Assembly: GCA_019055375.1 (NCBI GenBank)
Contig: JAHQIW010004653.1
Location: forward strand, 43,263 to 107,262
Direction: 5' to 3'
Source of the DNA: Parelaphostrongylus tenuis
Lineage: Eukaryota > Nematoda > Chromadorea > Rhabditida > Metastrongylidae
DNA: 64,000 bases
Shown here: positions 11,614-23,475 of the stretch, one piece after another
How the letters are laid out: each line of letters starts with the position of its first letter
How positions within the stretch are numbered: the first letter of the stretch is position 1
Made by a program: the position numbers and the translations under genes
The notes under the pieces: generated by a model
The model's database searches: none
What the model saw: the letters and a program-made list of their open reading frames with translations, nothing else
Told to the model about the DNA's origin: nothing

Positions 11614-14600
11614 CATCCTGAGCGTTGTGAATTTGTCAAAGCCGTTCTGTACATTCTGGGCGTGGATCACATCGTGTTCAGTTTGCCTATCTTCTCTTTT
11701 CAATGCATCGATTTCATTTCGGAATTCGTTGAGTCTTTCTTTGAATAATCGGGCTTTCTCAGAAAAATCATGCCTAAAACAGCGTTTTACAAAGCAATGT
11801 GAAGTACGGACGAAACATATAATTGATTTCATAGCTAACTTAATTCAATTTAAAAATATGAAGATAAATGAGACAAAAGTAAACAAGAGTGGTGTCAGTA
11901 ACAGAGAATTACCGAGATTTTTCTAGTTCGCCACGTATATTGTGAAACTCGATACGCTGGTTTACCGATGGATCAGGAGGAGGAGGAGCATGCATCATCT
12001 GAATACGGTTAGTTAAAGCATCACTGAACAGTTCTGAGTCTGAAAGATCTCAACTAACCTGTGCAATATTGGGTTGTATGGCTCTATAGAAGGGTGTGCT
12101 GGACAGTTGAATGGCAGGATGTTGTGGTGTGTGCACAGATGAGCGATCTGAGTATCCTAACCTATCGCCACCGTCCTGTGAACCGCCTGAGATCATCAAC
12201 TGATGGTGAGAGAGGGTGCTTTGCAATGATATATTTGATAATGGCCAAATCTGAAAGTTTCGAGCTTGAGAAAATACGAGCGATACAAAACGATGAGCTT
12301 ATTTATACCGATGGCTCCGTTATAAGAGCATGACTCGCATAATGAGGTTTGCTGTTTACATCCGCTAATGACATGGAAATCCTCTGCGCATAGAGTTCCG
12401 CTTCACGAGCTTTACGCTCCATCCTCATTAAAGCCTCCTCTGACTGCAAAAAAGTAGTCAAGAAATTTGTCAACAGTCAGCAACAACAGAATCAACGCTA
12501 GTTATCTGTCTACCGCACTATTAGCTGAAATCACGGACTATTCCTCACCTTGACATGATTCATTTGCAACCTGTGACACTCCGCCTCCGCTTCGCTAACC
12601 CTTTTCGTTAATAATAAGGTCTCTTGTTCGCTGGCACGGGCCTTCTCTGCCAACAGTTCAGCAGTTTCTTCAGTTTTCCGAGCTGCCTCCTTCAATTGGG
12701 GATAAGAACAAAATCGGAAAACCATTAGAAAGAAGAACCTTATAGATTAGCACAACAGACCTTAGCCTGTGCCAACTGTTCAGCAATCTTTTCGACCTCA
12801 GCCTTAAGCTGATTTCGCTCATTCTCCACTTGCAATCGTTCCTCTCGCTCTCTAGCTAGTCGAGAGAGCTCTTGCTAAATAAAAAAAGAACTGATTATAA
12901 GCAAGAGTAGTACCTTGGAATGAAAGAGATAAAAGAGCTTTCGGTATTGTTCCTGAAGGTTGCGCCATGCATTTGTCCTCATCTAGCAGCATGAAGTGAT
13001 TGAATGATATCTGCCTTTTACAATGAATCAAGGTGGCCTACCGTTCTATCAAGTCAGTGCTGCTGTCCCCCCAGACAAGTCTGGCACCAACTTGCTGGCC
13101 CTTGACGGATGTAAAGGTTGGTGGGCCTTGAGCGCAGAAGCCTCGATCATTGAATGGTCGACAGCGTGCGTCGTTGAACACCTCTAACCACTGCGCCACA
13201 CGCGCTCATATTTTGAAATGAAACGCGAAAATTCGCCAGATTCCACTACAAACACCTCTCATACCTGTCTCCGACTTCGTTCCTCCTTAGCTAGTGCCTT
13301 CATTTGCTGCACCTGAAAAATTTTGATGACATAACTAGTAATGAAGAAGGAGCAGAAAGGTGCCTGAAAATCAAAACAGAGTTCTGTAACAATAAGAACT
13401 AATGAAGAAACCTCTAATGTATCAGGTTGCCGCCTTCTAAGGTAAAGATTATGCGTTCCGATACACAAATCCAAAATCGATGGATTTATGGTTCTCTCTT
13501 GAGCTCGAAACGATATCGTCGATTTGTCGACAGTTTTCATATGGAACTGTAAAACTCCAAATTCAACGTGTTTGTCTATTTAACGATAACAAACAATTGC
13601 TTACTTTCTTGTTCTTGAACGAAATATTCTTAATTTCACTCCAAGAGAAAAAAGGTCGTGGTGTTATTCGATTTGAACCCTTGTAAATACCGAGACCTTG
13701 AGCCGAAATACCAAGATGTAGATCAGTTTCCTTCTTGTTCTGTGAAGAAAGCAAGTAGAATCACAATAAAAAAGTCAACGTAAGGGCAAAAAATGGTCAA
13801 AAACACAAAAATCAACGAAAAACAAAGCGTACACAAATCGGGTAGTAGAGTATTCCATACATCTCAAGGTCTTGGGCGACACGAAGATATTCCATCTCAG
13901 CATCCTCTCTAAAACAATACACCTTCACCACCGAAGAATATAGATCACGAAAAAATGAGACTTTTCGAGAAGTAACTCAGAAGTAAACTAAATGTTCTCA
14001 CCTCGTTTGACCGTGATTATTGATCCACCATCGCTTTTATACGTTCTCTCCACATATCAGCGCTCATATCATACTGATCAATTACACTTTTCGGTAATAA
14101 TTTATCTAAATCTAGTGGTCCTATGTCATCTGTACAATCTCCATTCTGAAAATATTAAAACGACATCAGAATATACGATTTCGGGAAGCAGATGGCAGAC
14201 ATAATCAAGCAAAAGATGAAGAATTTGAGGGATAAAATTCAAAGATAAATACGCAAGAAAACAAAAGGACTCACAATAGCTTGCACAGCAAAACTCGCAA
14301 GAAGCACAGAAGCTTCCGGTGAGCAGTAAAGATCCATAGATAGAATAGCCTGCTTTATTTGTAAGAAAAATAGATGCCTTGTGAGATCCTGTAAATGGAA
14401 AATCTCTCCCACAATAGTTCCGACATATCGTTGTCTTTAGGAAGGGAATTAGCGAAAAAAAAAACTTCAGCTGTAGAAAAGAAACTCGGGAGAGTTCGTA
14501 CCTGAATGAGCTCTTCCTCGACATCTTCAGGATAAAATTTCACTAAAAACAAGAACTGCATACACCCGTCTTCTCCTCGTGGTACGTCCTGTTTTCGAAT

Positions 14601-15586
14601 CTATAATGACCGCGCTATCCTCATAGATCTCATCACCTTCATAATGGCAGTAAGAAAGACAAAAGTCCTTGGCGTTTAACCCCTCAAAAATAAAAAAAAC
14701 CCCTCAAAGATACGCCATGCATTCCGTTCAGTTCATCAGATCATAGAGGTGATTGAATGCATAGCTGGCTTTTTCATTGACTTGCGATGGCTAACCAATG
14801 TATCAAGTCAATGCTGTCACTCTCCCAGACAAGTCTATTACCAATTCGCCAAGCACGGAAGGCTGGAAGGTTTGGTGATCCTATAGCGCGAGATCGAACT
14901 ATGGACCATCGACTGATCGACTATATGAGTGTCGCAGAGCACCTCGAACCAATACGCTTCACGCATCCATAGACACAATCCGACTGAATATTTCGAAAGA
15001 GAAATGTACCCACCTCTCGATCCATTTGTAACCAGCAAGGCAATCCTTTTTTGTTAGTGAACTGTAAGCCAAAAAACCACACTTCACGGAGGCCAATAAT
15101 ACGACAGACCGCGTCAAACAAGTGACGACCAGTCCAGCTCGCCTAGAGATAGAAAACTTCAAACACCTAGCCAACTTTATAGCAGTACTTATCAACCAAT
15201 AAAGCATTAAAGATAAAACGTATCCACTTGAAGTTATATATCACAAGATAATGAATGATATTCAAAGCATTCGAGCCTAGGAGGGAGTTGAACCCGCACT
15301 TCACCCGTACCGGGGCGTAGGCTACCACGACACCACAGAGGTCCCTGATCCATTTTGAGTCCTCCTGAGATATGAGGCATCAAAGCTGTCAGTGATAACC
15401 GTTAACAGGTTTCGCCTCGTAAGCACATTTCGGCATTATGGGAACCAACTTCTGCAGGTTCAACTCCCGTCTGGGATCGAACTTTTGTGTACCACTCATC
15501 ATCTTCCGATACATATTATCAACATCGTAACACAGCTATTAGACCAATTCAATAAAAAAAATTCCTATATATTATGCATATGTATA

Positions 15587-15624
<38 letters not shown>

Positions 15625-17149
15625 TGTAGATATATGCTCACATATGTACACATATATGTCTATAAAGGATAAAAAAGGTAAACTTTTTGGCACTGATCAA
15701 TCCCTGAGACCTGCGCTTTGCATTCGTCTTCAATTTTTGACTTCGTTTGAAGTGACTGATTGCATATCTGGCCTTTGCAATGACTTCGATGGGCCACCGA
15801 TGTACTAAATGAGTACTGCTTATCCTCTCAGACAAGTGTGCGACCAGCCCGGTTGCAATTTACCGACCACGGAGGGTTGAATGGCTTGGTGAGCCACGAG
15901 TGCGAGATCGAACTATTCCCTGTGTGTGACGCAGAGCACTCATAGCGCTGCGCCACATGCGCTCCTATATTCAGTTATATCTTACATCACTTATGAATCC
16001 TATGTGATAGAGACCAGAACACCTCCAGATCCATGTACAAAAGTCCAAAAAGGTAATGAAAGAGAAAATAAAGTAAGTCAAGCCATATAAGCTACACTGA
16101 AACGACGATAATATCGTCCTCAATCTAATACTAAAAAAAGATCATTCAAAAATATCTAAAAAGAATGAATATAAAGTGAAATAATGGCAAGAATAATGAA
16201 TAAGTAATAAAAGGCATAATGACAAGTAGTAAATAGCAACAGTAAGAGGAGTCTAATGTAAAAAATATGAAAAAATTCATGAAGAAACCCTCACACCAGA
16301 AAACACTGAAAATAAAGTTCCCCTTATTATACATAGCCCTTTTTGCTTGGATATCTGGACGGCCTGGATCCTCACCGATATGTTGAGCTCCAAATAAGGG
16401 AAACTGTGCTGGTTCTTCTGTTTCGTTCCCTCAAGTCCTGCGCTAAACGTAGTCGGGGCTTCCCCGGCCCTCACCACATCACAGCAGTAGCGACGGCGGC
16501 CATTCCCGTTTCGGTTTACTCTCAGTTGGGCTTTCCCGGTGGAAACGTCGGACTCCTTTTCAGCTTAGGTGGCCCTACTAAGGGATTGAACCCCTCACTG
16601 TACTTCATAGACCGACCCTCAAGTACAGTTCCCAGCCACGATGAGGCGGTGAAACTATTTTGGAGGCAAGTTCATTTCATAAAAAGAATGCGTGGAGGAT
16701 AGTATGCACATAGTTCAGAGGGAAAAACGAATAAAAATAAATAGATATACCTAGTGATGTTGAGTGGTGCGCAAAATTTTGACGTCAGGCGGAACTCAAA
16801 CCCGCATTTCACCATTTTCCAGGGGCGTCGGCTCAACTATTGGCTCAACCAACACCACTCAACATTATTGGGTATATTTATATCACTATACCACTGCTGA
16901 AAGCGGTTAGATTGAAATCATTCTGTATGACGATAATAAATAGATAGATAAATGATTAAGGAACGGAGGAAAAAACCGGAAGCAATGGAGCAAACAGACG
17001 GAAGCCTAGCCCACCTCGATAACGATTCGATCGAGATCGGCATCCATGGTAGTCACCTTGGCATGAATGACATGTCCTGAGCCACGAGTGAAGAATGGGA
17101 AAAGCCCCCATTTTATGTGCCAATTTGCCACATAAATGATTGAAAACCT
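11614..17149 (-). CDS. nfm-1: Merlin/NF2 family FERM protein (both ends incomplete)
   Basis: Merlin links membrane proteins to cortical actin and acts as a growth regulator. Exons in transcript order: about 17149-17015 ([10 protein letters not shown]), 15142-15014 ([24 protein letters not shown]), 14600-14502 ([13 protein letters not shown]), 14388-14275 ([16 protein letters not shown]), 14145-14002 ([20 protein letters not shown]), 13908-13833 ([16 protein letters not shown]), 13739-13605 ([11 protein letters not shown]), 13546-13412 ([19 protein letters not shown]), 13312-13265 ([16 protein letters not shown]), 12874-12761, 12689-12549 ([16 protein letters not shown]), 12443-12360, about 12039-11913 (proline run HAPPPPDP), 11773-11614 ([15 protein letters not shown]). 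The [14 protein letters not shown] junction and the weakly basic C-terminal helix favour merlin over ezrin/moesin. Unresolved: the first exon, the 12360-to-12039 join, and the terminal exon. Exon 14145-14002 carries one extra base. Introns hold three SINE-A copies. Confidence 0.85.
12926..13208 (-). mobile_element. SINE-A copy, merlin intron
   Basis: It makes up most of intron 12875-13264. GCGCCATGCATTTG, a TCCCCCCAGACAAGTCTGG core, and a tRNA-like end CCACTGCGCCACACGCGC. Sense to merlin. Confidence 0.75.
14662..14968 (-). mobile_element. SINE-A copy, merlin intron
   Basis: TCCTTGGCGTTTAACCCCTC with an A-rich interruption, ACGCCATGCATTCC, GAATGCATAGCTGGC, and a degraded head CCAATACGCTTCACGC. 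It lies in intron 14601-15013, sense to merlin. Confidence 0.7.
15278..15500 (-). repeat. tRNA-like repeat unit, merlin intron
   Basis: GGAGGGAGTTGAACCCGCAC, CACCCGTACCGGGGCG and CTACCACGACACCACAGAGG give a reverse-oriented tRNA-like cloverleaf half. A second forward half (GTTCAACTCCCGTCTGGG) sits near 15458-15478. Confidence 0.45.
15592..15622. repeat. (TA)n microsatellite, merlin intron
   Basis: An uninterrupted TA run, followed by TATG-type repeats to about 15660. Confidence 0.9.
15664..15965 (-). mobile_element. SINE-A copy, merlin intron
   Basis: CACTGATCAATCCCTGAG, a TGACTTCGTTTGAAGTGACTG core, ATATCTGGCCTTTGCAATG, and a tRNA-like end GCTGCGCCACATGCGC. It lies in intron 15143-17014, sense to merlin. 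Confidence 0.8.
16395..16655 (+). repeat. Dispersed repeat family F, copy 1
   Basis: Shared order: CGGGGCTTCCCCGGCC, CATTCCCGTTT, GGGCTTTCCCGGTG, AACGTCGGACTCC, TTAGGTGGCCCTACTAAGGG, CACGATGAGGCGGTGAAAC. Copies at 47515-47785 (same strand) and 38690-38925 (opposite strand). No terminal inverted repeat or ORF found; family nature unknown. Confidence 0.55.
16750..16925 (-). repeat. TRL-B palindromic tRNA-like repeat
   Basis: TGTTGAGTGGTGCGCAAAAT, ACTCAAACCCGCATTTCACC and GGGGCGTCGG, closing in ACCACTCAACATTATTGGG. The tail GGGTATATTTATATCACTATACC...AAGCGGTTAGA is shared with copies at 19764 and 29060. Confidence 0.6.
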
Positions 17150-18171
17150 GAAAAACGAGGAGAAATGTGGCTGATAAAAGATGAAGTCCGAGGCAAAAGC
17201 ACTGCACAAAAATGCGATCTTGAAATTTCCCGTGCTTTTCTTTTCTTCAAGAGCTACTCCATTTCCTGGGCATCTCTTGTAAGATTGACACACCAAAAAA
17301 GAAACGATTCCATCCAATTAAGAAGAAAAAAGAAAAAAAAACGAAGATAATTATGAAAAGAATCAATCAGAAAAGAAGGACGCCCTAATACAACTATTTT
17401 GAGACCTGAAACTTGGGAAACGAATCCTTAGTAGTGGCTCAAAACGCCATTATTTTCAGACCAACGAGCCCAGGGGAAACCCCTGCGTTCACTACGATTT
17501 TATGGGTTAACAAACATGGGTAATTTAACATACTACCATTCAGCCAGTGGGAGCTGTTCTCCTATAGTAAGCCCAGACCTAATCTACAGGACTTTCAATA
17601 CTTAATCCCTTCAGTGGCAATGTCATGGGCCCTCGAGAGGGGTGAAACGCGGGTTCAACTCCGTCCAAGGCTCAAATTTTTGCACATCATTCAACATTCT
17701 CGGATAAAATTGAAGTCGAAGCTCACGATTACTAACTCCAAAGATAGAAGAGCATTAGAAATTGTAGAGAAATTTACTTGAAGGAAAAAAAAAGGACACC
17801 GATGCATTTCCCGGAGATTTCAGAGGGAACTTTCCCGGAAATAGTGGGAGTGAATGACGAGGGAATGGGAGAAGACTAAGACTAAGATTCTTTGGAGACA
17901 CAGCAAATATCCACAGCCGCAAACTATGCAAGGAAGCTGGAAAATGACGTCACCAGCTGTCAACAACTCGTCCGAAAAGGACGAGAAGTCGCTATCGCCT
18001 CGACGATCAGTCCGATTCCAGCCATCGTTCATTTCCAGAGTCGATACGACAGCACGCGTTTTCAAAGCTTGGATCTCAAGCCCCACAGCGCTCACCAGGA
18101 CTTCCATCACCTCGAGGTCGTTGATCTGGTACTGGACTTGTCCCCTGGCAGCACTCGGTTCATGCATCGGA

Positions 18172-18245
18172 GGCCAGTACGATTCATTGTGAGGACCATG
18201 TATGCATTCAGTCATCTCGAACGAGGCTTGTCGAATCAATAGAAT
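18172..18245 (+). mobile_element. SINE-A 3' fragment
   Basis: Only the distal part is recognisable: GGCCAGTACGATTCATTGTG, TGTATGCATTCAGTCATCTC, GAATCAATAGAATAAA. It adjoins the open stretch 17854-18192. Confidence 0.4.
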
Positions 18246-18261
18246 AAAAACTGCTAGGTTT

Positions 18262-18960
18262 TTTCGAAAAAAAAGGAATGTTTAGAGCCTAGGCGAGGTT
18301 GGTACGCCAGGGCCATACAACGATGTTTCGGAGGTCTCGCCCTCCTCGTCAGTGACCCACGCCCCACATTAAACCCTGCATTGTAGCAAGGAGGGAGGCG
18401 TATGTGATGACGACACAGTGTACAGTGACACTGGTCCATTACCAATTCTCAGTCGATGGATCTCGGCTGGTGGAACAAAATTAATCCATAGGATCGACTG
18501 TTTTTGAAACCTCGCAATAAACATTCAATCTAATTTTGAGAATGTTCAAAGTCTTAGCCGAGATTGCTACTGACGAGGAGGGCGAGACCTCCGAAACACC
18601 GGTGTATGACCATGCCTTACCAACCTCGGGTAAGGGTTTAAACATTCTTGAAAATTAGATTGATTGTTTATTGCGAGGTTTCAAAGACAGTCGACATGGA
18701 TCAATGTTATTCTACCAGCCGAGATCCATCGACGGAGAAGTGGTGATGGGCCTCTCTCTTTGCTACAATGCAGGGCTTAATGTGGGGCATGGGTCACTGA
18801 CAAGGAGGGCGAGACCTCCGAAACACACGTGTATGACCCTCGCGTGCCAACCTCGCCTAGGCTTCTGAACATTATTTTTCCTTAAAATTATTTTGAAATG
18901 TCTATTGCGAGGTTTTTAAAAACGGTAGATGCCATGGGTCAATTTTTTAGGTTATCGTAT
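18262..18960. mobile_element. Large palindromic foldback element
   Basis: Left arm 18289-18395 (AGCCTAGGCGAGGTTGG, GAGGTCTCGCCCTCCT, CCCCACATTAA) is inverted at 18759-18866. A third internal unit at 18568-18632 repeats GACGAGGAGGGCGAGACCTC. CTCGCAATAAACATTC and GTTTATTGCGAGG flank the middle. No transposase frame found. Confidence 0.65.
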
Positions 18961-19763
18961 TTTAACTTATTTCATATATTTTATCATATTTCATTCTGCA
19001 TACTTCATTTCTATCTAACCATCATTACTTATGTATTACACACTTCAACCTCAAGCAGCTTTTTATGAGAAGAATAGACAGCTTTGAGAAAGAGAGGCGA
19101 ATATCAGATGACGTGGCTGAAAGGCCACCTGGGTCATACTTGGGGTCAGGGTGGCCGCGAACTGATGTCCTACTGGCCCCTTACTAGCAAAACCAGACAG
19201 GTATCCATCCTCATGAAACTCCTTAACATGATGACGATAGCGACTCCACAACGAGACGTGGATTAGACGAAAGGACGTTGAAGAAGACGAAGCGTTCAGG
19301 CTCATGGGCGATTTTCACGAATCTTGGTACCTCCATCCGTATCACCCACTTCATCAGCGAAGGTTTCTCAGGCCGGCGAGAGGTGGGGAGAGGGGGTTCG
19401 GCTGCTAATTGGGGTTCCCTTCCAGCCTCCGTCACGTATGCCAGTGTCCCCACGAATACTGGAATCGCTGGGCCAAAGCGTTCCCCTACTTGGATCGGCA
19501 TTGATAGCGAGCGTTCCCAGACGAATCCGGTATCAATTAGCCGACGACCGCAAAGAGATCGTCGAAAGCTTGATGAACCTGGGACACGGGATCGGTCTAA
19601 CGACTACGTGTGTGCTGTGCGGCATCTAACCACTGCTCCATACGCTCTCCTAAATTCTAATCAAGTGAAGAAATAACTCATGATTACTATCTTTCTATAC
19701 GGCAGACAATAAGAGTGGAAATGAGCATCTAAGAATCTTGTTTTGAATATACCCATTGATTTA

Positions 19764-20010
19764 GAGTGATGTACAAAACTTTTGCCTTAGCGGGGACTCG
19801 AACCCACAATCCAGACTATCCGGAGCCGTGGTAAGGGTGGTGCCAAAACAGGCTTCGGTAGCGTAACGGTTCGAGCGCCGCTCCCGGACAGAGTGAGATG
19901 CGGGTTCGAGTTCCAACTGGCGCCAAAGTTTTGCACATCGCTGTTCATCATTAGGTATGTTTATGACATCGTACCACTCTGAGCGGTCAGATGAAAAGGA
20001 ATTCTGTTTG
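19764..20010. repeat. TRL-B repeat, two inverted tRNA-like halves
   Basis: The left half reads GAGTGATGTACAAAACTTTT and GGGACTCGAACCCACAATCC. The right half reads CGGTAGCGTAACGGTTCGAG (box A-like), GCGGGTTCGAGTTCC (box B-like) and AAGTTTTGCACATCGC. The tail GGTATGTTTATGACATCGTACC follows. Confidence 0.6.
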
Positions 20011-20133
20011 ATCCTCCAAGAATCTTGATAGTACGAAAGACATCCAGCCGTGGGCGGGAGTCGAACCCTTCCACCCATACCGAGGGCGCGTACTACCACT
20101 GCACAATGTCCGCTCGTGGTCGAATGTTTTGCA

Positions 20134-20440
20134 TAAAGGATAAAAGGATAAAGCTCTTGGCGTTGATCAATCCCTGAGAGATGCGCCATGCATTCGACTT
20201 CAATTTTAAACTTCGTTTGAGGCGATTGAATGCATATCTGGCCTTTACAATGACTCACGGTGGCCTCCCGTTGAACCGAGTCAGTGCTGCTTATCCTCCC
20301 AGAGACAAGTCTGAGACCTGTCTGGTACCAATTTACCGACCCCGGAGGGATGGATGGCTTCATGAGCCATGAGCGCGAGATCGAACCATTGACCTTGTGT
20401 GCGACGCAGAGCACCTCTAACCACTGCGCCACATGCGCCC
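20134..20440 (-). mobile_element. SINE-A copy, well preserved
   Basis: AAAGGATAAAGCTC tail, GTTGATCAATCCCTGAG, GATGCGCCATGCATTCG, TGACTCACGGTGGCC, and box B/box A on the minus strand: GGTTCGATCTCG and TGGCGCAGTGG. This is a good reference copy. Confidence 0.85.
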
Positions 20441-21037
20441 ATGTTTTGCATATCACTCACAAATCCTTCGATGTATATGTAAATCACCTTGCCATTGCTA
20501 CAAGGTAATAAAAGTAAATAATTTCAAAAGATTATCAAGAGAAGAAAATGTGCTCCACGGCGAGCGACAAAGCTGACCCAATACAAGCGCTGTGAGCAGC
20601 AGCTCAACGAGGAGAGCTGCTTTCACGTGCCGAGTGGGTCTTCGGGAGTGGCGATGGGGATGGGGAGGCATTCGTGTCTGCCCATCTTAGTCACTCGACT
20701 GACTGGCTGTTGCTCGGCTTTCATTGTGACGAACGACGTCGTCATCGTCCCTGGAATGCTCGGAATTTCCTGAGTCGTATGACGTCATCTCGCTTTTCTC
20801 CTAGTCCTAGCTATTCTCAAGCCTCAACCTGTCATAGTAGCAATAAGTACTTAGAGGCTATAGAAGCCAAAAAATCAATAATTTCAATAGAAGCCAAAAA
20901 ATCAATGATTTCAAAAATGACTCTCCTTTTTTTGACATCATCAGTCAATCATTGTTCTCTATTGATTAAGTTAATAGCACTAACTTGACAGAAGTCAATC
21001 TTTTAATTGTCTAACGATTCGTACCGCGTGTTTACAA

Positions 21038-21570
21038 GACCACACTCAAGTTTTAGTATGCCTGGCAGGTTATTTTTGAGCCATGCATGAGCTCGGTTAT
21101 GGGCGCCTATATGGTGCAATACAGGTAGTCCGGCCTTGCAGTCTCGTCAGTTGCACGATGCCTTTTCGTTCAGTCAGTTCTTCGGAGCTCTTACCCCTAC
21201 GTAGGGGAGTCGACGACGAACATTTTACACGCACCGATAGGTGATAGAATCATCGATTGGGCAGTGTTGTACACTCGATTGCTCTCGGCTGATACTCGTG
21301 AAATATAGCTTTCGAGCACTCGAAACGAAAGGTTAAAAAAAAAAACTCACGATTACTAGTCAAGAGCAGTCGAGTGTACATCACTGTCGTTCGGTGATTT
21401 TGATCACTTGACGGCGCGTGACAAATGTTCGTCGTCGACTCCTCTACGTAGGGGCAAGTTCCCCGAGGAGCTGACTGAATGAAAAGGCATCGTGCAACTA
21501 ACGAGACTGCAAGGCCGAAAGACGTGTTCATGCATGGCTTAAAAGTATTCAGCAGGCATATTCGTCTCAC
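21038..21570. mobile_element. Palindromic inverted-repeat element, family J
   Basis: Left arm about 21040-21235 (CCTTGCAGTCTCGTCAG, GCACGATGCCTTTTCGTTCA, CTACGTAGGGG) is inverted in the right arm 21415-21565 (CCTCTACGTAGGGGC, GAAAAGGCATCGTGCAAC, GAGACTGCAAGG). The arms are close to complementary over more than 100 bp. Confidence 0.7.
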
Positions 21571-22257
21571 GTTTCATCTTCTTCGAGCCGATGACTCGAG
21601 TCGATTTCTCTCAATACAACTTCAAACAAGTCTTCTCTCTTTTCCTCTTTCCTTCTATAAGTCGTGAAAATTAGAAAAAGACTTAGAAATCTGAGAAAGA
21701 AGTGTAGTTTCTACAAAAATCTCTTTTTTTTAAGACTTTACCTTGCCAAAAATAGTCTCATATCATCAGTCTCGTGTGTCTGGTACCTTCTCCTTCTGAA
21801 CGCTATCAACTGTTCTGCGAAATCAACTATATCTTGAATTTCTTGCCAAAGAACAGCCCAACGGCGTCCTTGCCCTACTTTTGGACCTCTTTATAACCCA
21901 AAATGATCTCGAATGAACGGGTGATTGCAAACCAGTGGCACTACTCTATAAACATTCAGTATACTCTCTAAGAGTGTTTTTGAAACCTGATAATTGTTTT
22001 TTGAGCCACGAATGTCAGTGGACTATCAAAGAGAACTGACCAAGAGAGCCCGATACATGTGTTTCAACCTTGCGATCTCGTCAGTCGGGCAGTTACCCTT
22101 TCTCGTCTTTTGCTGATCTCTGTGGGTGCTCCAGTCCCCACACTAAGAGTAAGCGACGACGAACGCTTTACACTCTATGTCCAGTGAACTTATCACTGAA
22201 CACAGAGCGTTGTACACTCGATTGTTCTTGGCTAGAATTTGAAATATATCATATCTT

Positions 22258-22575
22258 ACCTTTCGAGTGTTTTCTTAAGACCACAGCTCAAACTTCAATA
22301 TGCCTGATAATTATTTTTTGAGCCACGCATGATAGTGGTCATTCAAAGAGGGCTGACTTACAGAGCCCGATACACGTGTTTCGACCTTGCGATCTCGTCA
22401 GTCGGACAGTTACCCTTTCTCGTCTTTTGCCAATCCTGTGTGGGTTCTCCAGTCGGCAGTATAAGTCAGCCCTCTTTGATAGACCACTGACATGCGTGGC
22501 TCAAAAATAATTATCAGGCATATTGAAATTTGAGCTGTGGTCTTAAGAAAACACACGATACGAAAGGTATGTTTT
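22258..22575. mobile_element. TIR element, family J relative
   Basis: Left end TTTCGAGTGTTTTCTTAAG, ACCACAGCTCAAACTTCAAT, ATGCCTGATAATTATTTTT; inverted at 22482-22570 (AAAATAATTATCAGGCAT, ATTGAAATTTGAGCTGTGGT). A partial direct copy is at 21985-22100 and another end at 38258-38372. Confidence 0.65.
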
Positions 22576-23284
22576 TGAAGCCTTTTCGAGGTTGACACGC
22601 CAGAAATAGACCATAAAAGAAGCTACAGAGCGATAGCAGTCTCTATAATTGTGAAGCCCAACGTGTAATTACACGAAGTAGTTTTGCTGTCGCGAGCTTA
22701 TCTCGATCCATTTTTTTCGCGTCATGTCTGACACGCAGCCGTTCTCCTCTCCAGCTCACACGATTATTCATCAACAACCGCCCGCTGTCGTCGTGATGAT
22801 TCGATACTGACGAGATGTTTCGTAGAAAACAACACAAAATGTTACTGCGTCGACGATATTCTTGTCGTGAAGGTCAGTTCACAAACGTTTCGTCGTCATT
22901 CACATTTTCGTTTTTCGTCCGCCAGCGTCGGCTTGGCTTGAATTGTGCTGCTTATGAATCAATAGCAGTGAAATAGATTAACATTCCATGTATACCGGAA
23001 CTATAAGGTTTTCGGCGTTGAACAGGCAGCAAGTATTCGAAGAATGTTACAGCAGTATTTCCCCACTTCCCCATTTGCCTCAAACGAGTCGATTTCGTAA
23101 ATAGCAAAGTGAAAAACTTTGCAGATGTTTTCCATGTTTATAGATGATTTTATAGTGCTTAAGCGGGGTTTCTGTAACCCTACGAGGGTTCGTTGCTTAT
23201 GCATTCAGCTATGTGTGATCCGTATACCTCAAACTTGTCTCGTGGCTGTTATTGATTTTGATAAGCTAGAGCAAGAGTTTGGGA

Positions 23285-23475
23285 GAGCCGTGGCCGAATG
23301 GTTGTGGTACTCATCGCGACATACGAATGATCCCCTCTCGCCAACACTCTTCGCAGTTTACAACGAACACCCTATGAAATGCCACACCAGGCTGCTCTCG
23401 AGATTGCAAGGAGAATATCAAGCTCATCGAATATCCTACGACGTTCGAGAAGTAGACGAAGAGCAAAATGATTAC
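23285..23475 (+). mobile_element. TRL-H copy
   Basis: AGCCGTGGCCGAATGG is a Ser/Leu-tRNA-like box A region. It is followed by AACACTCTTCGCAGTTTAC, AACACCCTATGAAATGCCAC and CTACGACGTTCGAGAAG, matching the order in the copy at 63926-63728. Confidence 0.55.

Noticed and set aside
12061..12333. Open frame ending in YTDGS, like an RNase H motif
   Set aside because: Only a five-residue match, on the strand opposite merlin exons and within its intron. A similar DGS at 26223 is equally isolated.
17854..18242. Long open frames on both strands (about 112-139 codons)
   Set aside because: Three overlapping frames are equally open and none has a recognisable family or clean splice sites. The end overlaps a SINE-A fragment. 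A hidden merlin 5' exon cannot be excluded.
18445..18475. Similarity to the start of 5.8S rRNA (TCTCAGTCGATGGATCTCGG)
   Set aside because: The match is short and stops at once. No flanking rRNA or ITS sequence; it lies inside a palindromic repeat.
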